Positions 55,792-64,000 are shown, numbered from the stretch's first letter. The stretch is 64,000 nt of DNA from CAXXHQ01 sp963665265 (GCA_963665265.2 OY762224.2:1054001-1118000); one strand, 5' to 3'. Program-made: numbers and translations. The notes: generated by a model not told the origin, from the sequence alone.

Positions 55792-55865
55792 CGCGGGGTG
55801 GAGCAGTCCGGCAGCTCGCGAGGCTCATAACCTCGAGGTCGTAGGTTCAAATCCTACCCCCGCAA
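55792..55865 (+). tRNA. Initiator tRNA-fMet (CAT)
   Basis: A 74-base tRNA with anticodon CAT at 55826-55828. The acceptor stem has the unpaired C1 and A72 that mark initiator tRNAs, with six G-C pairs below. D stem gagc/gctc, anticodon stem cgagg/cctcg, variable loop aggtc, T arm gtagg-ttcaaat-cctac. The 29:41 pair is A-T, so the anticodon stem is AGG/CCT instead of the common GGG/CCC. The 3' CCA is not encoded. It lies in the gap between the small secreted protein and asnS. Confidence 0.96.
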
Positions 55866-55900
55866 CTTATGACGACTTTCTGCGTCGTCAACCAAACTAA

Positions 55901-55935
55901 AAGCCGACGCTTTAAGATAAGCGTCGGCTTTTTTT
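55901..55935 (+). terminator. Terminator of the initiator tRNA
   Basis: aagccgacgc and gcgtcggctt form a 10-bp stem with a loop of about ten bases, followed by ttttt. It begins 36 bases after the tRNA. It lies in the same place where the antitoxin relic ends on the other strand. Confidence 0.88.
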
Positions 55936-55959
55936 GTGGGTATGCGTTCAGAACGCGAA

Positions 55960-56090
55960 CGTTTCGGGGCGACGTGGAAATATTTGGCCAGCTTGCCGAT
56001 ATGCGATCGGTTCAACGAGCGTTTGCCTTTGAGGACTTCGTTGATCGTCGAAAGAGCAGGCTTATCTGCGGAGTTGACGTCCGACTTGCT
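55960..56090 (-). pseudogene. Remnant of a HigA/XRE-type antitoxin HTH, in frame behind asnS
   Basis: Directly after the asnS TAG the same frame stays open for about 78 codons. The first 42 read SKSDVNSADKPALSTINEV then LKGKRSLNRSHIGKLAKYF then HVAP. This is the pattern of the DNA-binding helices and C-terminus of the COG5499/HigA-like antitoxins (STxxEVLxGKRxLxxxHIxKLAxxFxVxP). There is no start codon before it and the usual last residues are lost, so it cannot be a working gene on its own. It looks like the tail of a lost toxin-antitoxin gene next to a tRNA. A pass-through of the asnS stop would attach it to asparaginyl-tRNA synthetase. Confidence 0.55.
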
Positions 56091-57485
56091 CTAAAAATCG
56101 GCGCTGCCCGGAGTTCGCGGGAACGGGATCACGTCGCGGATGTTCGCCATGCCGGTGATGAGGAGCATGATCCGTTCGACGCCCAGTCCGAAGCCGCTGT
56201 GCGGAACCGTGCCGTAGCGTCGCAGGTCGCGATACCACCAATAGCTCTCCGGATCGAGTTTCTGTTCTTTCATGCGCGCATCAAGGACGTCGAGTCGCTC
56301 TTCGCGCTGACTGCCGCCGATGATTTCGCCGACCTTAGGCGCTAACACGTCCATGGCGCGGACCGTTTTTCCGTCGTCGTTCAATCGCATGTAGAACGGC
56401 TTGATCGTTCGAGGGTAGTCGTACAGGATGACGGGGCTTTTGAAATGCTCTTCGGTCAAGAAGCGTTCGTGCTCGGATTGCAGATCGCTTCCCCAAGAGA
56501 CCGGAAAATCGAATTTCTTGCCCGATTTTTGCAGAATATCCATCGCGTCGGTATAGGTGACGCGGAGGAATTCGCTTTCGGCGATGTGGTTGATCGTCTC
56601 TAAGACGGTCTTATCGATGCGTTCGTTGAAGAAGGCCATATCCTCGGCGCATTTATCGAGAACGTCGCGGAAAACTCGTTTGAGCAAGCCTTCGGCCAAT
56701 GCCATGTCGTCGTAAAGATCGAAGAAGGCGGCCTCGGGTTCGACCATCCAAAACTCGGCCAAGTGACGGGGCGTATTGGAATTTTCGGCGCGGAACGTCG
56801 GGCCGAAGGTGTAGACCTTGCCCAAGGAGCAGGCGAACGTCTCGGCCTCGAGCTGTCCGCTGACGGTTAAGTAGGCGGGACGATCGAAAAAGTCCAACTC
56901 GTAATTGATCTTCGCGTTTTCGCGAGGAATCTTATCCAAGTCGAGCGTCGTCACCTGGAACATCGCGCCGGCGCCTTCGCAATCGCTGGCCGTGATGAGC
57001 GGCGTATGAACGTAGAGGAAACCTTCGTCTTGAAAATACTGGTGGATCGAATTGCAAACGCAATTTCTCACCCGGGCCACGGCGCCGAACGTGTTGGTTC
57101 GCGGGCGAAGATGGGCGATCGTTCGCAAGAATTCGAAGGAATGCCCCTTCTTTTGCAGCGGATACGTTTCGACGTCGGCAAGTCCGAGAACGTCCACTTT
57201 CGTCGCGGCGACTTCGGTCGCTTGACCTTTGCCGGGCGACTGCCGCAATTCTCCTTCCACTCGCAGGCTGCAACCGACGGCGAGTTTTTTGATTTCCGAC
57301 TCGTAGTTCGGCAACGAGCCTTCTGCCACGACTTGGATATTGCCGAAGCAGGAGCCGTCGTTCAACTCGATGAAGCTGAATCCCCCTTTCGAGTCGCGTC
57401 GGGTGCGCACCCAACCTTGAAGGATGACAGTTTTGCCGACCGATTCGGCCCGACGCGCCTGAGCAATGGATGTTTTTTCGGACAT
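56091..57485 (-). CDS. asnS: Asparaginyl-tRNA synthetase
   Basis: Charges tRNA-Asn with asparagine. The 464-residue protein has an OB-fold anticodon-binding domain at about 15-110 (LQGWVRTRRDSKGGFSFIEL) and a class II catalytic domain. Class II motif 2 lies around TFGPTFRAENSNTPRHLAEFWMVEPE and motif 3 in GFGLGVERIMLLITGMANIRD; VHTPLITASDCEGAGAMFQV is also characteristic of AsnS. It ends TPGSADF and a TAG, 58 bases from the next minus-strand gene's downstream region, and is preceded by trxB. Presence of asnS suggests direct asparaginylation rather than only the transamidation route. Confidence 0.95.
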   Translation of the reverse strand: MSEKTSIAQARRAESVGKTVILQGWVRTRRDSKGGFSFIELNDGSCFGNIQVVAEGSLPNYESEIKKLAVGCSLRVEGELRQSPGKGQATEVAATKVDVLGLADVETYPLQKKGHSFEFLRTIAHLRPRTNTFGAVARVRNCVCNSIHQYFQDEGFLYVHTPLITASDCEGAGAMFQVTTLDLDKIPRENAKINYELDFFDRPAYLTVSGQLEAETFACSLGKVYTFGPTFRAENSNTPRHLAEFWMVEPEAAFFDLYDDMALAEGLLKRVFRDVLDKCAEDMAFFNERIDKTVLETINHIAESEFLRVTYTDAMDILQKSGKKFDFPVSWGSDLQSEHERFLTEEHFKSPVILYDYPRTIKPFYMRLNDDGKTVRAMDVLAPKVGEIIGGSQREERLDVLDARMKEQKLDPESYWWYRDLRRYGTVPHSGFGLGVERIMLLITGMANIRDVIPFPRTPGSADF

Positions 57486-57553
57486 GAAGCTAGGGAAATG
57501 ATTGAGGAACGATGAAGGGTGGAAAGCGCGAAGGGCGTCGCCGCGTCAAGGTA

Positions 57554-58600
57554 TTACTCGCCTTGGGCGGCCAGCCAACGTTCGGCGTCGAGTGCGGCCA
57601 TGCAGCCGCTCCCCGCCGAGGTGATCGCTTGGCGGTAGTAATCGTCCACAACGTCGCCGGCGGCGAAAACGCCTTCCACGCTGGTATTCGAGCGATGCGC
57701 GATCGGGCGAACGATGTATTTTTTGTCGGTCAGTTCAAGCTGACCTTCGAGGAAGGCGACGTTCGGAGTGTGACCGATGGCCATGAAGACGCCGGTGACG
57801 TCGAGCGTTTGCTCGGGACCGCCGACCGTGCTCTTGAGGCGAATGCCGGTGACGCCCGCCTTCTCTTCGCCGACGACTTCTTCGAGGACGCTGTTCCAAA
57901 CGATTTTTATTTTCGGATGCTCGATGGCGCGTTGGGCCATGATCTTCGACGCCCGAAGTTGATCGCGACGATGCACCAAATAGACGACGCTGGCGAATTT
58001 CGTAAGGTAGTCGGCCTCTTCAACCGCCGAGTCGCCGCCGCCGAAGACGGCCACCGGTTTATTGCGAAAGCGGGGCAAAGCGCCGTCGCAAACGGCGCAG
58101 GCGCTCACGCCGCGATTCTTGTATTCATCTTCGGACGGGAGTCCCAAGTAGTTCGCCTTGGCGCCGGTGGCGACGATCACCGATTGCGCTTCGTACGATT
58201 TTCCGTCGCTCGCCTTGATCGTGAAAGGACGTTTGCCGAAATCGACCGAGACGATGTCTTCGGTAATTACCCGCGTGCCGAAGTTCAGCGCCTGCTGTTT
58301 CATCAATTCCATCAACTCGGGACCGCTGACGCCTTCCTTTTTGTGCGGAGCCATGATTTGGCGGGCGTCGGGGCGAATCGAACTGTCGAGGTAGGCGGTC
58401 AGATCGCCGAAGGGGAATCCAGGAAAGTTTTCGACCTCGGTCGTAAGGGCCAATTGCCCCATCGGCAACGTGCTGGCGAGCCGATTTTCCTCGGTAATAG
58501 CTCCCTCGAAGACCAGAGGCTTTAATTCCGCTCGAGCCGCATAGATAGAAGCGGTCCAGGCCGCCGGTCCGCTGCCGATGATGATCACTTTTTCGGGCAC
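57554..58600 (-). CDS. trxB: Thioredoxin reductase
   Basis: An FAD enzyme that transfers electrons from NADPH to thioredoxin. The GTG start at 58600 has AGGAG ten bases ahead. The protein is 348 residues: IIIGSGPAAWTASIYAARA for FAD, the redox pair C168-A-V-C171 in ACAVCDGA, VFGGGDSAVEEADYL for NADPH, and VFAAGDVVDDYYRQAITSAGSG at the end. About 23 additional residues (after GFPFGDL, including IRPDARQIMAPHKKEG) interrupt the usual GFPEGI-GPELM stretch. Typical enzymes have about 315 residues, so the insert explains the length. Otherwise the enzyme looks complete. Confidence 0.94.
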   Translation of the reverse strand: MPEKVIIIGSGPAAWTASIYAARAELKPLVFEGAITEENRLASTLPMGQLALTTEVENFPGFPFGDLTAYLDSSIRPDARQIMAPHKKEGVSGPELMELMKQQALNFGTRVITEDIVSVDFGKRPFTIKASDGKSYEAQSVIVATGAKANYLGLPSEDEYKNRGVSACAVCDGALPRFRNKPVAVFGGGDSAVEEADYLTKFASVVYLVHRRDQLRASKIMAQRAIEHPKIKIVWNSVLEEVVGEEKAGVTGIRLKSTVGGPEQTLDVTGVFMAIGHTPNVAFLEGQLELTDKKYIVRPIAHRSNTSVEGVFAAGDVVDDYYRQAITSAGSGCMAALDAERWLAAQGE

Positions 58601-58863
58601 TGAGGGTTCTCCTGTCTTCGGGGCGTCGATTTTATGAGAACAAAGGGGAAAGCCGAGGTATTCAAAATGACATTATAGGCCCCCGGACGGAGGCGTCCAC
58701 TAGCCCAGGTTGCTAGACGATCGCAACAGGCCTATTATGTGAAGGTTCGGTGAACGGCTTTTTTGTCGGACGCCGTTGTGCGTTTTCTTTTGTCGCTCCT
58801 CCCCGATCGCATCGCTTTTTTCCAGCACGGCTTGTGCTGTTTTTCCAAGGAAGGCTGTTTTTG

Positions 58864-60708
58864 ATGAATTCCATCTGGCTCGTCATAACGGCAATGGCCG
58901 CGTTTATAACGGCGTACCGACTCTATGGAGCGTTTTTAGCGACGAAGGTCGTGATGCTCAGCGATGCCAATCAAACGCCCGCCTATCGATTGAGGGATGG
59001 CGTCGATTACCATCCGACCAAGGGGTTGGTGTTGTTCGGTCATCACTTTGCGGCCATTGCCGGGCCGGGGCCGTTGATAGGGCCAGTGCTTGCCTCGCAA
59101 TGGGGGTATTTCCCTGGGTTTACTTGGATTATCGTCGGGGCCTGTTTGGCGGGAGGCGTTCATGATTTCGTGGTTCTTACGGCCTCAGTGCGTCAGGATG
59201 GGTTGAGTCTGCCCTATATCGCACGCAAAACCCTGGGGCCGACTGTGGGAATTACGACCGCCGTCGCCACGCTCTTCATCGTGATCTCGATTTTGGCGAG
59301 CGTCGCCATGGTCGTAGTCAACGCGTTGGGGCATAGCCCTTGGGGAATGTTTACGATCATAACCACAATTCCGGCGGCACTGCTGACCGGTCTGTGGATG
59401 TATAAAATCCGGCCGGGCGATGTTCGGGGAGCTTCCATCCTGGGCGTCGCGATAATCCTGCTGGGCGTTTATTTCGGCAAGGATTTCGCCGACTCGGCGT
59501 TCGGTCACTATTTATTGTTCGAGACCTCGACGCTTTCCGTGATATTGCCAGGCTATGCGATGATCGCATCTATTCTACCGGTTTGGGTTTTGATGTGTCC
59601 CCGCGATTATCTCAGTTCGTACTTGAAGATTGGAGTGATTTTCGTGTTGGCGATTGGGATATTCCTCGCGCAACCGGCGTTGAAGATGCCGGCGACGACG
59701 CAATTTATCAACGGCGGCGGACCGGTCGTAAGCGGGCCCGTTTGGCCATTCGTGTGCATTGTGATTATGTGCGGGGCGCTCTCAGGATTTCATGCGCTTA
59801 TTGCGTCGGGAACGACTCCGAAGATGATTAGCAAGGAATCGGAGATTAAGCCGATCGGGTACGGCGCCATGCTCTTGGAGGGCTTCGTCGCAGTGATGGC
59901 GTTGATCGCCGCATGTTCGTTGGAGCCGGGCGACTATTTCGCCATAAACGTCTCTCAGGCGTCGCCGCCGGAGGTTGCTAGGTACGAGAAATTGCTGAAG
60001 ACGTCGGCGGAGTCGCACGGACTCGATTTGGAGCCGAAGAATCTCCATGAATTGGAGGCGAGCGTCGACGAAAAGCTCGCCGGTCGAGTCGGCGGCGCCG
60101 TGACGCTGGCCGTCGGCATGGCGAAGGTCTTTTCCGACGTGATCGGCAAGCACTTGATGGCCTACTGGTATCATTTTGTGATCATGTTCGAGGCCTTGTT
60201 TATATTAACGTTGTTGGAGACGGGGACGCGAGTCGCCCGATTCGTTTTTCAAGAAACCTTAGCGCAAATAAATCCGAATTGGACGCTTGGGGGAAAGCCG
60301 CGTTGGGGACTGAACGTCGCGATGAGCGTCGTGGTTTGCTTTCTGTGGGGAGGATTGCTTTACATCGGGAATCTTGGCACGTTATGGAAAATGCTAGGCA
60401 TTTCCAATCAATTGCTGGCTGTCATCGCGCTGGCCGTGGGGACGACTTATTTACTGCAGCATGCGAAAAAACGGGCTTACGCGCTATGCACCGGCATTCC
60501 GTTCGTTTTCGCCGTGGTGACGGTTTTCTTCGCCGGAATCGAGAGCGTTCGGGGGTGGTGGAATTCGGTTCCGGTTGATTGGACGGAGCGGATATTAGCA
60601 AGGTTGGCTTGCGTATTAGCGGTGATTATGCTTGGATTAACGGCCGTCATCGTCTTGCGAGCCGTTCATCGCTGGCAAGAAATACTGTATAAAAAGAATG
60701 ACGAGTGA
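58864..60708 (+). CDS. cstA: CstA-family carbon starvation protein (peptide/pyruvate transporter)
   Basis: A 614-residue inner-membrane transporter. AAGGAAGG ahead of the ATG at 58864 sets the start; the longer frame to 58750 has no such site. CstA hallmarks are YHPTKGLVLFGHHFAAIAGPGPLIGPVLA, followed by GGVHDFVVLTASVRQDGLSL, then FHALIASGTTPKMI and the C-terminal WMLGISNQLLA-like block (LWKMLGISNQLLAVIAL). About 14 to 16 helices are visible. Members import peptides or pyruvate when carbon is limiting. The next gene overlaps by 11 bases, so this is an operon with an amino acid permease. Confidence 0.92.
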   Translation: MNSIWLVITAMAAFITAYRLYGAFLATKVVMLSDANQTPAYRLRDGVDYHPTKGLVLFGHHFAAIAGPGPLIGPVLASQWGYFPGFTWIIVGACLAGGVHDFVVLTASVRQDGLSLPYIARKTLGPTVGITTAVATLFIVISILASVAMVVVNALGHSPWGMFTIITTIPAALLTGLWMYKIRPGDVRGASILGVAIILLGVYFGKDFADSAFGHYLLFETSTLSVILPGYAMIASILPVWVLMCPRDYLSSYLKIGVIFVLAIGIFLAQPALKMPATTQFINGGGPVVSGPVWPFVCIVIMCGALSGFHALIASGTTPKMISKESEIKPIGYGAMLLEGFVAVMALIAACSLEPGDYFAINVSQASPPEVARYEKLLKTSAESHGLDLEPKNLHELEASVDEKLAGRVGGAVTLAVGMAKVFSDVIGKHLMAYWYHFVIMFEALFILTLLETGTRVARFVFQETLAQINPNWTLGGKPRWGLNVAMSVVVCFLWGGLLYIGNLGTLWKMLGISNQLLAVIALAVGTTYLLQHAKKRAYALCTGIPFVFAVVTVFFAGIESVRGWWNSVPVDWTERILARLACVLAVIMLGLTAVIVLRAVHRWQEILYKKNDE

Positions 60709-62677
60709 ACTGCAAACTGCGTCGCGCGAGAAACAGAATTCGCAGTCGTTTGAAAAGTTTCCTTGGGAGAGTCTGGTGAGCTGGAAAAACATCTTTGCGA
60801 AAAAAGATATCGAGATATTGTTGGCTGAAATGGGAGGCGAGCATCGGCTTCATCGCGTGCTCGGACCTGTTTCGCTCACGGCGTTGGGAATCGGCTGCAT
60901 TATCGGCGCGGGCATTTTCGTGCTAACGGGCGTGGCTGCGGCGGACATGGCCGGCCCTTCGATCATCCTATCCTTCAGCGTGGCGGCGATGGGGTGCGCG
61001 TTGGCGGCGATGTGCTACGCGGAATTCGCCTCCATGGCCCCGGTGGCCGGTAGCGTTTACACCTATACCTACGCCACGCTCGGCGAGATTTTCGCTTGGA
61101 TCATCGGATGGGATTTAATTCTCGAATACTCGATGGGTTGCGCGGCGGTGGCCGCATCTTGGGGCGGTCACCTCAACGAATTGTTGGCGGCGGTGAACCT
61201 TCCCCAAATTCCGGCGAAGCTTTGCAGCACGCCGTTTACGAACATTCCCGGCACGACCGAATACGGTTGGATTAACTTGCCCGCCGTTTTGATCATGATT
61301 TTCGTGACTGGCGTTCTTGTGATCGGGATTCGCGAAAGCGCGCGAACGAACGCCTTGCTAGTCGCGATTAAGTTGGGGGTTGTGTTTTTCGTGATCGGCG
61401 TGGGCGCGTTTTACGTCAAGTCGAGTAACTGGACCTCGATTCCCGTGACGGAACGGACCCTGCCGCAGGAACGAGGCATGCCGAAATTGGCGAACGATTT
61501 CATTCAAAAAAAACATCTTCCGAAGGAGGAAGAGAAAAAAGCCGCGTCGCTTCTTCTTTCGCAATTAAAGGCGAGCTATCGATTGGAGTGGACTGAGCAA
61601 GAAATGCGGCGAATGACCGAAGATAAATCGATCGCGAGCGAAGAGTCGCAACGACTGCTGGACGACGCAAGGAAAAAATACGGCGTTCAATTGCCGACGA
61701 GCGAAATCGACCGCGCGGCGGTGGCCGAGTTGCTTCCGGAAGTGCGTAAGGACGCGGAGACGCGAGTTGCGGAATCGTGGGGGCTGATTGGGAAATTCGG
61801 CGTTAACAAATGGCTCATTCCGATTGACGACGCGATTCGAAGCCCCTTCGCCCCCTACGGACTCTCCGGCATTCTGCTCGGAGCCTCGATCGTCTTTTTC
61901 GCGTTCATCGGATTCGATTCGATTTCGACGCATGCCGAAGAGGCGATAAAACCGCAACGCGACGTGCCGCTCGGCATTATTTTTTCGCTCCTGCTTTGCA
62001 CGGTTCTATATATTGCGGTCGCGGGAGTGATAACGGGAATCGTACCGTACTATTCGCTCGACGTTACTGCGCCGATCGCCGTCGCTTTCCATCAACGCGC
62101 GGCGGCGGACGGCAGCGTCATATTAAAGGTCTCCTCGGCGTTGATCGCGGCGGGCGGATTGGCCGGCATGACCAGCGTCTTGCTTGTTTTGTTCCTCAGC
62201 CAAGCCCGCGTCTTTATGGCGATGGCGCGCGACGGACTCTTGCCGCAAGTGTTCGGAAGAATTCATCCGAAATGGCGCACGCCGCACGTCGCCACGATCA
62301 CGACCGGAGCGGTGATTAGTTGCGCGGCGGCCTTTGGCCCGATTCGCTTTCTCGCGGAGATGGTTAACATTGGCACTCTGATGGCGTTTGTGATGGTCTG
62401 CGCGGCGGTGTTGATTTTGCGCGTCCGCACGCCGGAGCTCAAGCGCCCGTTCCGCTGCCCCGCGATATTCATAGTCGCTCCTCTGGGGATTTTGGTCAAC
62501 TTGATTCTGATGCTTTTTCAGCCGAATCAAACGTGGGAACGTCTCGTCATATGGCTCGTTATTGGGCTCGTTATTTACTTCTGTTTTAGCCGGAGTCATA
62601 GCCGATTGACTCGGCACCTACTGCATGAGATTTCGCAGCCCGGCGTGGATGAGGAGGAAACTCAGGGAGCGACTTGA
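60698..62677 (+). CDS. APC-family amino acid permease with a large soluble insert
   Basis: A 659-residue cationic-amino-acid-transporter-like permease that overlaps cstA by 11 bases. LGIGCIIGAGIFVLTGVAAA is the helix-1 signature, GYSVYTYTYATLGE-like SVYTYTYATLGEIFAWIIGW follows in helix 3, and FFAFIGFDSISTHAEEAIKPQRD lies before helix 8. Between helices 6 and 8 an unusual hydrophilic stretch of about 130 residues (roughly 245-375, SIPVTERTLPQERG, KEEEKKAASLLLSQLKASY, EWTEQEMRRMTEDKS) interrupts the fold. Typical members have 460-520 residues. It probably imports an amino acid, jointly expressed with the starvation transporter. Confidence 0.9.
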   Translation: MTSELQTASREKQNSQSFEKFPWESLVSWKNIFAKKDIEILLAEMGGEHRLHRVLGPVSLTALGIGCIIGAGIFVLTGVAAADMAGPSIILSFSVAAMGCALAAMCYAEFASMAPVAGSVYTYTYATLGEIFAWIIGWDLILEYSMGCAAVAASWGGHLNELLAAVNLPQIPAKLCSTPFTNIPGTTEYGWINLPAVLIMIFVTGVLVIGIRESARTNALLVAIKLGVVFFVIGVGAFYVKSSNWTSIPVTERTLPQERGMPKLANDFIQKKHLPKEEEKKAASLLLSQLKASYRLEWTEQEMRRMTEDKSIASEESQRLLDDARKKYGVQLPTSEIDRAAVAELLPEVRKDAETRVAESWGLIGKFGVNKWLIPIDDAIRSPFAPYGLSGILLGASIVFFAFIGFDSISTHAEEAIKPQRDVPLGIIFSLLLCTVLYIAVAGVITGIVPYYSLDVTAPIAVAFHQRAAADGSVILKVSSALIAAGGLAGMTSVLLVLFLSQARVFMAMARDGLLPQVFGRIHPKWRTPHVATITTGAVISCAAAFGPIRFLAEMVNIGTLMAFVMVCAAVLILRVRTPELKRPFRCPAIFIVAPLGILVNLILMLFQPNQTWERLVIWLVIGLVIYFCFSRSHSRLTRHLLHEISQPGVDEEETQGAT

Positions 62678-62719
62678 TCGTTTTCGGTAAAACGCAGAGC
62701 GGCGAGAGCGACTAGTGAA

Positions 62720-63148
62720 CTAGATTTTGACGTTGGCCAGTTCCGGGTAATCGGAGGGGGGAATCAACTCCTCCAATTCGAAGCCCAACTGATAGAAATT
62801 GCCGCCGATGGGCAGGGTATGCTTTGCCGAGGCGAGCAAAAACTGAATTTCGTTTTCCCAGGGAATGCCGATAATGGCGCGTTCAAGCGGACAGGGGCCG
62901 CGGGTGATGATCGCCATGCCGCAGGACGAAAACTCCTTCGTAACCGCGTAAAAAAGCTGGTCAAACCGCGGTTTTTTCTTTTCCATCGGAATGACGGCAA
63001 CGGCCAGCGTAAGATTGACCCGACTACTTACGCGCGGACCTTCTTGCATCGCTTGAAGGCAGGAACGGCTGTTGTTCACTAGCTTCAGGACGAAACTTTC
63101 GGCGGCGAACGACTTTTTTCGGGAAAAAAGCGACATGGCGAAGTACAT
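62720..63148 (-). CDS. PilZ-domain-like protein
   Basis: A 142-residue protein from the ATG at 63148. The centre, SRVNLTLAVAVIPMEKK, followed by FYAVTKEFSSCGMAIIT, then GGNFYQLGFELEELIPP, follows the PilZ layout (RxxxR-like start, DxSxxG turn). Here the pattern is V-T-K-E-F-S-S-C-G, with the usual Asp replaced by Glu. PilZ proteins bind cyclic di-GMP, but the first Arg motif is only partly kept (GPRVSSRVN), so binding is uncertain. A TTG at 63190 could add 14 residues. The gene follows the small gene at 63195. Confidence 0.5.
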   Translation of the reverse strand: MYFAMSLFSRKKSFAAESFVLKLVNNSRSCLQAMQEGPRVSSRVNLTLAVAVIPMEKKKPRFDQLFYAVTKEFSSCGMAIITRGPCPLERAIIGIPWENEIQFLLASAKHTLPIGGNFYQLGFELEELIPPSDYPELANVKI

Positions 63149-63194
63149 GGAATCTTGGCGACGATCGACTTGAAACAATTTGACGCCCAAGCAA

Positions 63195-63368
63195 TTATAG
63201 GTTATACGTTGAATCGACGCCGGTGCGGTTATTCCGAAAATTCATAGATTCCGAGGCGTCGGCAAAGTTTTTCGATCGTTTTTTGCGCTGGTCCGCAACG
63301 TCCGTAACGCTTATTCCGAACGAAAAAAACATACGACGAAAAATGCCCGTTGACTCCGACTTATCCAT
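63195..63368 (-). CDS. Small hypothetical protein
   Basis: A 57-residue protein, MDKSESTGIFRRMFFSFGIS onward, with a charged tail. AAGGAAGG lies eight bases ahead of the ATG. It ends about 47 bases before the PilZ-like gene on the same strand, so the two may share a message. The upstream gene is divergent at 63459. No family is recognised. Confidence 0.45.
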   Translation of the reverse strand: MDKSESTGIFRRMFFSFGISVTDVADQRKKRSKNFADASESMNFRNNRTGVDSTYNL

Positions 63369-63458
63369 GATATAACCTTCCTTCTTGTTTTTCGCCAAGC
63401 GAGCGCATCGCTCCGATTTATCCCTGAACAATCCGCCAGCGCCGTACTATCGACAACT

Positions 63459-64000
63459 ATGACATCGCGCGAATTAGTAATACGTTGTTTAAATCACGAA
63501 TCGACCCCTCGCGTTCCGCGCGACTATTGGCTTTCGCCCGAGACGGAGGCCCGTTGCGCCGAAGCGATCGATGAAATGCGAGCCCGTTTTCCGGGTGACT
63601 TGCAACGGGCGGATATCGCGCCGGCGGTCGGCGGACGATCGCAAGGAGTGGCCGGCGTGGACGATGAATATCGCGACCCCTGGGGATGCGTATGGCAATC
63701 GTCGGGAGACGGAACCCCTCCGACGCTGAAGCTTGCGCCGCTGGCCGGCTCGAATAAATTTCCCGACTTCCGGCCGCCGTTTGAGTCGATCGGCGGAAAG
63801 CGATATGAAAATGTAAACAAAGGGTGCGAAGCCGCAAATCGTTTTGTTTTGGCTTGGAGCGAAACAAGTCCATTTGACCGTCTTCGCGCTTTGCGCGGAG
63901 CGGAAAAAGCGATCATGGACCTCGCCCGGGGCGGCAAAGAGATACGGTCCTTGCTTGCCGCTCTTCACGCCTTCAATTGTGAAGAGTTGAAAGCGTTGGC
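63459..64000 (+). CDS. Uroporphyrinogen decarboxylase-family protein (3' end cut off)
   Basis: A start at the ATG at 63459 opens a frame that is still open at the right edge (180 codons). MTSRELVIRCLNHESTPRVPRDYW is the standard beginning of the URO-D/corrinoid methyltransferase superfamily, where the conserved RVPRDxW motif follows the LxxxxxRVP turn. The segment VDDEYRDPWGCVWQ (about 67-80) also matches planctomycete members. Such proteins act on methylated substrates or porphyrins; the catalytic part is outside the window. It is divergent from the small gene upstream. The specific substrate cannot be told. Confidence 0.78.
   Translation, partial: MTSRELVIRCLNHESTPRVPRDYWLSPETEARCAEAIDEMRARFPGDLQRADIAPAVGGRSQGVAGVDDEYRDPWGCVWQSSGDGTPPTLKLAPLAGSNKFPDFRPPFESIGGKRYENVNKGCEAANRFVLAWSETSPFDRLRALRGAEKAIMDLARGGKEIRSLLAALHAFNCEELKAL

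Overview
The window looks like a chromosomal segment of a Planctomycetota bacterium, probably of the Pirellulales type. The evidence is a planctomycete-like 16S rRNA gene that stands alone with its own promoter and terminator (no 23S, 5S or spacer tRNA follows), several proteins ending in PEP-CTERM sorting signals, an OleA-like ketosynthase, and a large stock of secreted proteins of unknown function. The carbohydrate-active genes would suit a polysaccharide degrader, possibly from a gut; that habitat is a guess.

Layout. 1-3.3 kb: 3'-truncated glgC (glycogen synthesis) and an outer-membrane porin-like protein. 3.7-5.1 kb: small unknown genes, a winged-helix protein without receiver domain, and an MTH1187-type thiamine-binding protein. 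5.3-9.3 kb: glycolate dehydrogenase operon glcD-glcE-glcF, with a one-base frameshift in glcD. 9.5-10.5 kb: OleA-like ketosynthase. 11.1-14.9 kb: histidine kinase, NtrC-type sigma-54 activator and thiL in one run. 14.9-19.4 kb: pyruvate kinase, a secreted beta-helix protein and a primary-type sigma factor.

19.9-39.5 kb is the accessory, polysaccharide-oriented region. It holds five PEP-CTERM proteins and three BNR-type beta-propeller proteins; two of the propellers carry long beta-strand repeat stalks and PEP-CTERM anchors. The block has clearly been duplicated, including its long upstream leaders. Beyond it lie an MFS transporter, a lipoprotein, a GH43-like hydrolase with two F5/8-type binding domains, and a GH95 fucosidase-type enzyme. 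The genes fit a capture, cleave and import scheme for complex, possibly fucosylated or galactose-rich glycans, but no substrate can be proven from sequence alone.

39.5-55 kb: the solitary 16S gene, small membrane and zinc-ribbon proteins (LITAF-like, DUF2752, bacterial PH), an 800-residue secreted protein built of LTxxQ-like repeats, a rhomboid-TPR protease, a membrane-anchored trypsin-like protease, a XylR-type regulator and a secreted M16 peptidase. 55-64 kb: initiator tRNA, an antitoxin HTH relic fused in frame behind the asnS stop codon, asnS, trxB, a cstA plus amino acid permease operon, a PilZ-like protein, and a 3'-truncated URO-D-family gene at the right edge.

The most interesting parts are the duplicated BNR/PEP-CTERM block with its conserved leaders and an orphan promoter-terminator remnant, the LTxxQ repeat protein, and the antitoxin relic beside the initiator tRNA. 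No CRISPR array, insertion sequence or prophage was seen.
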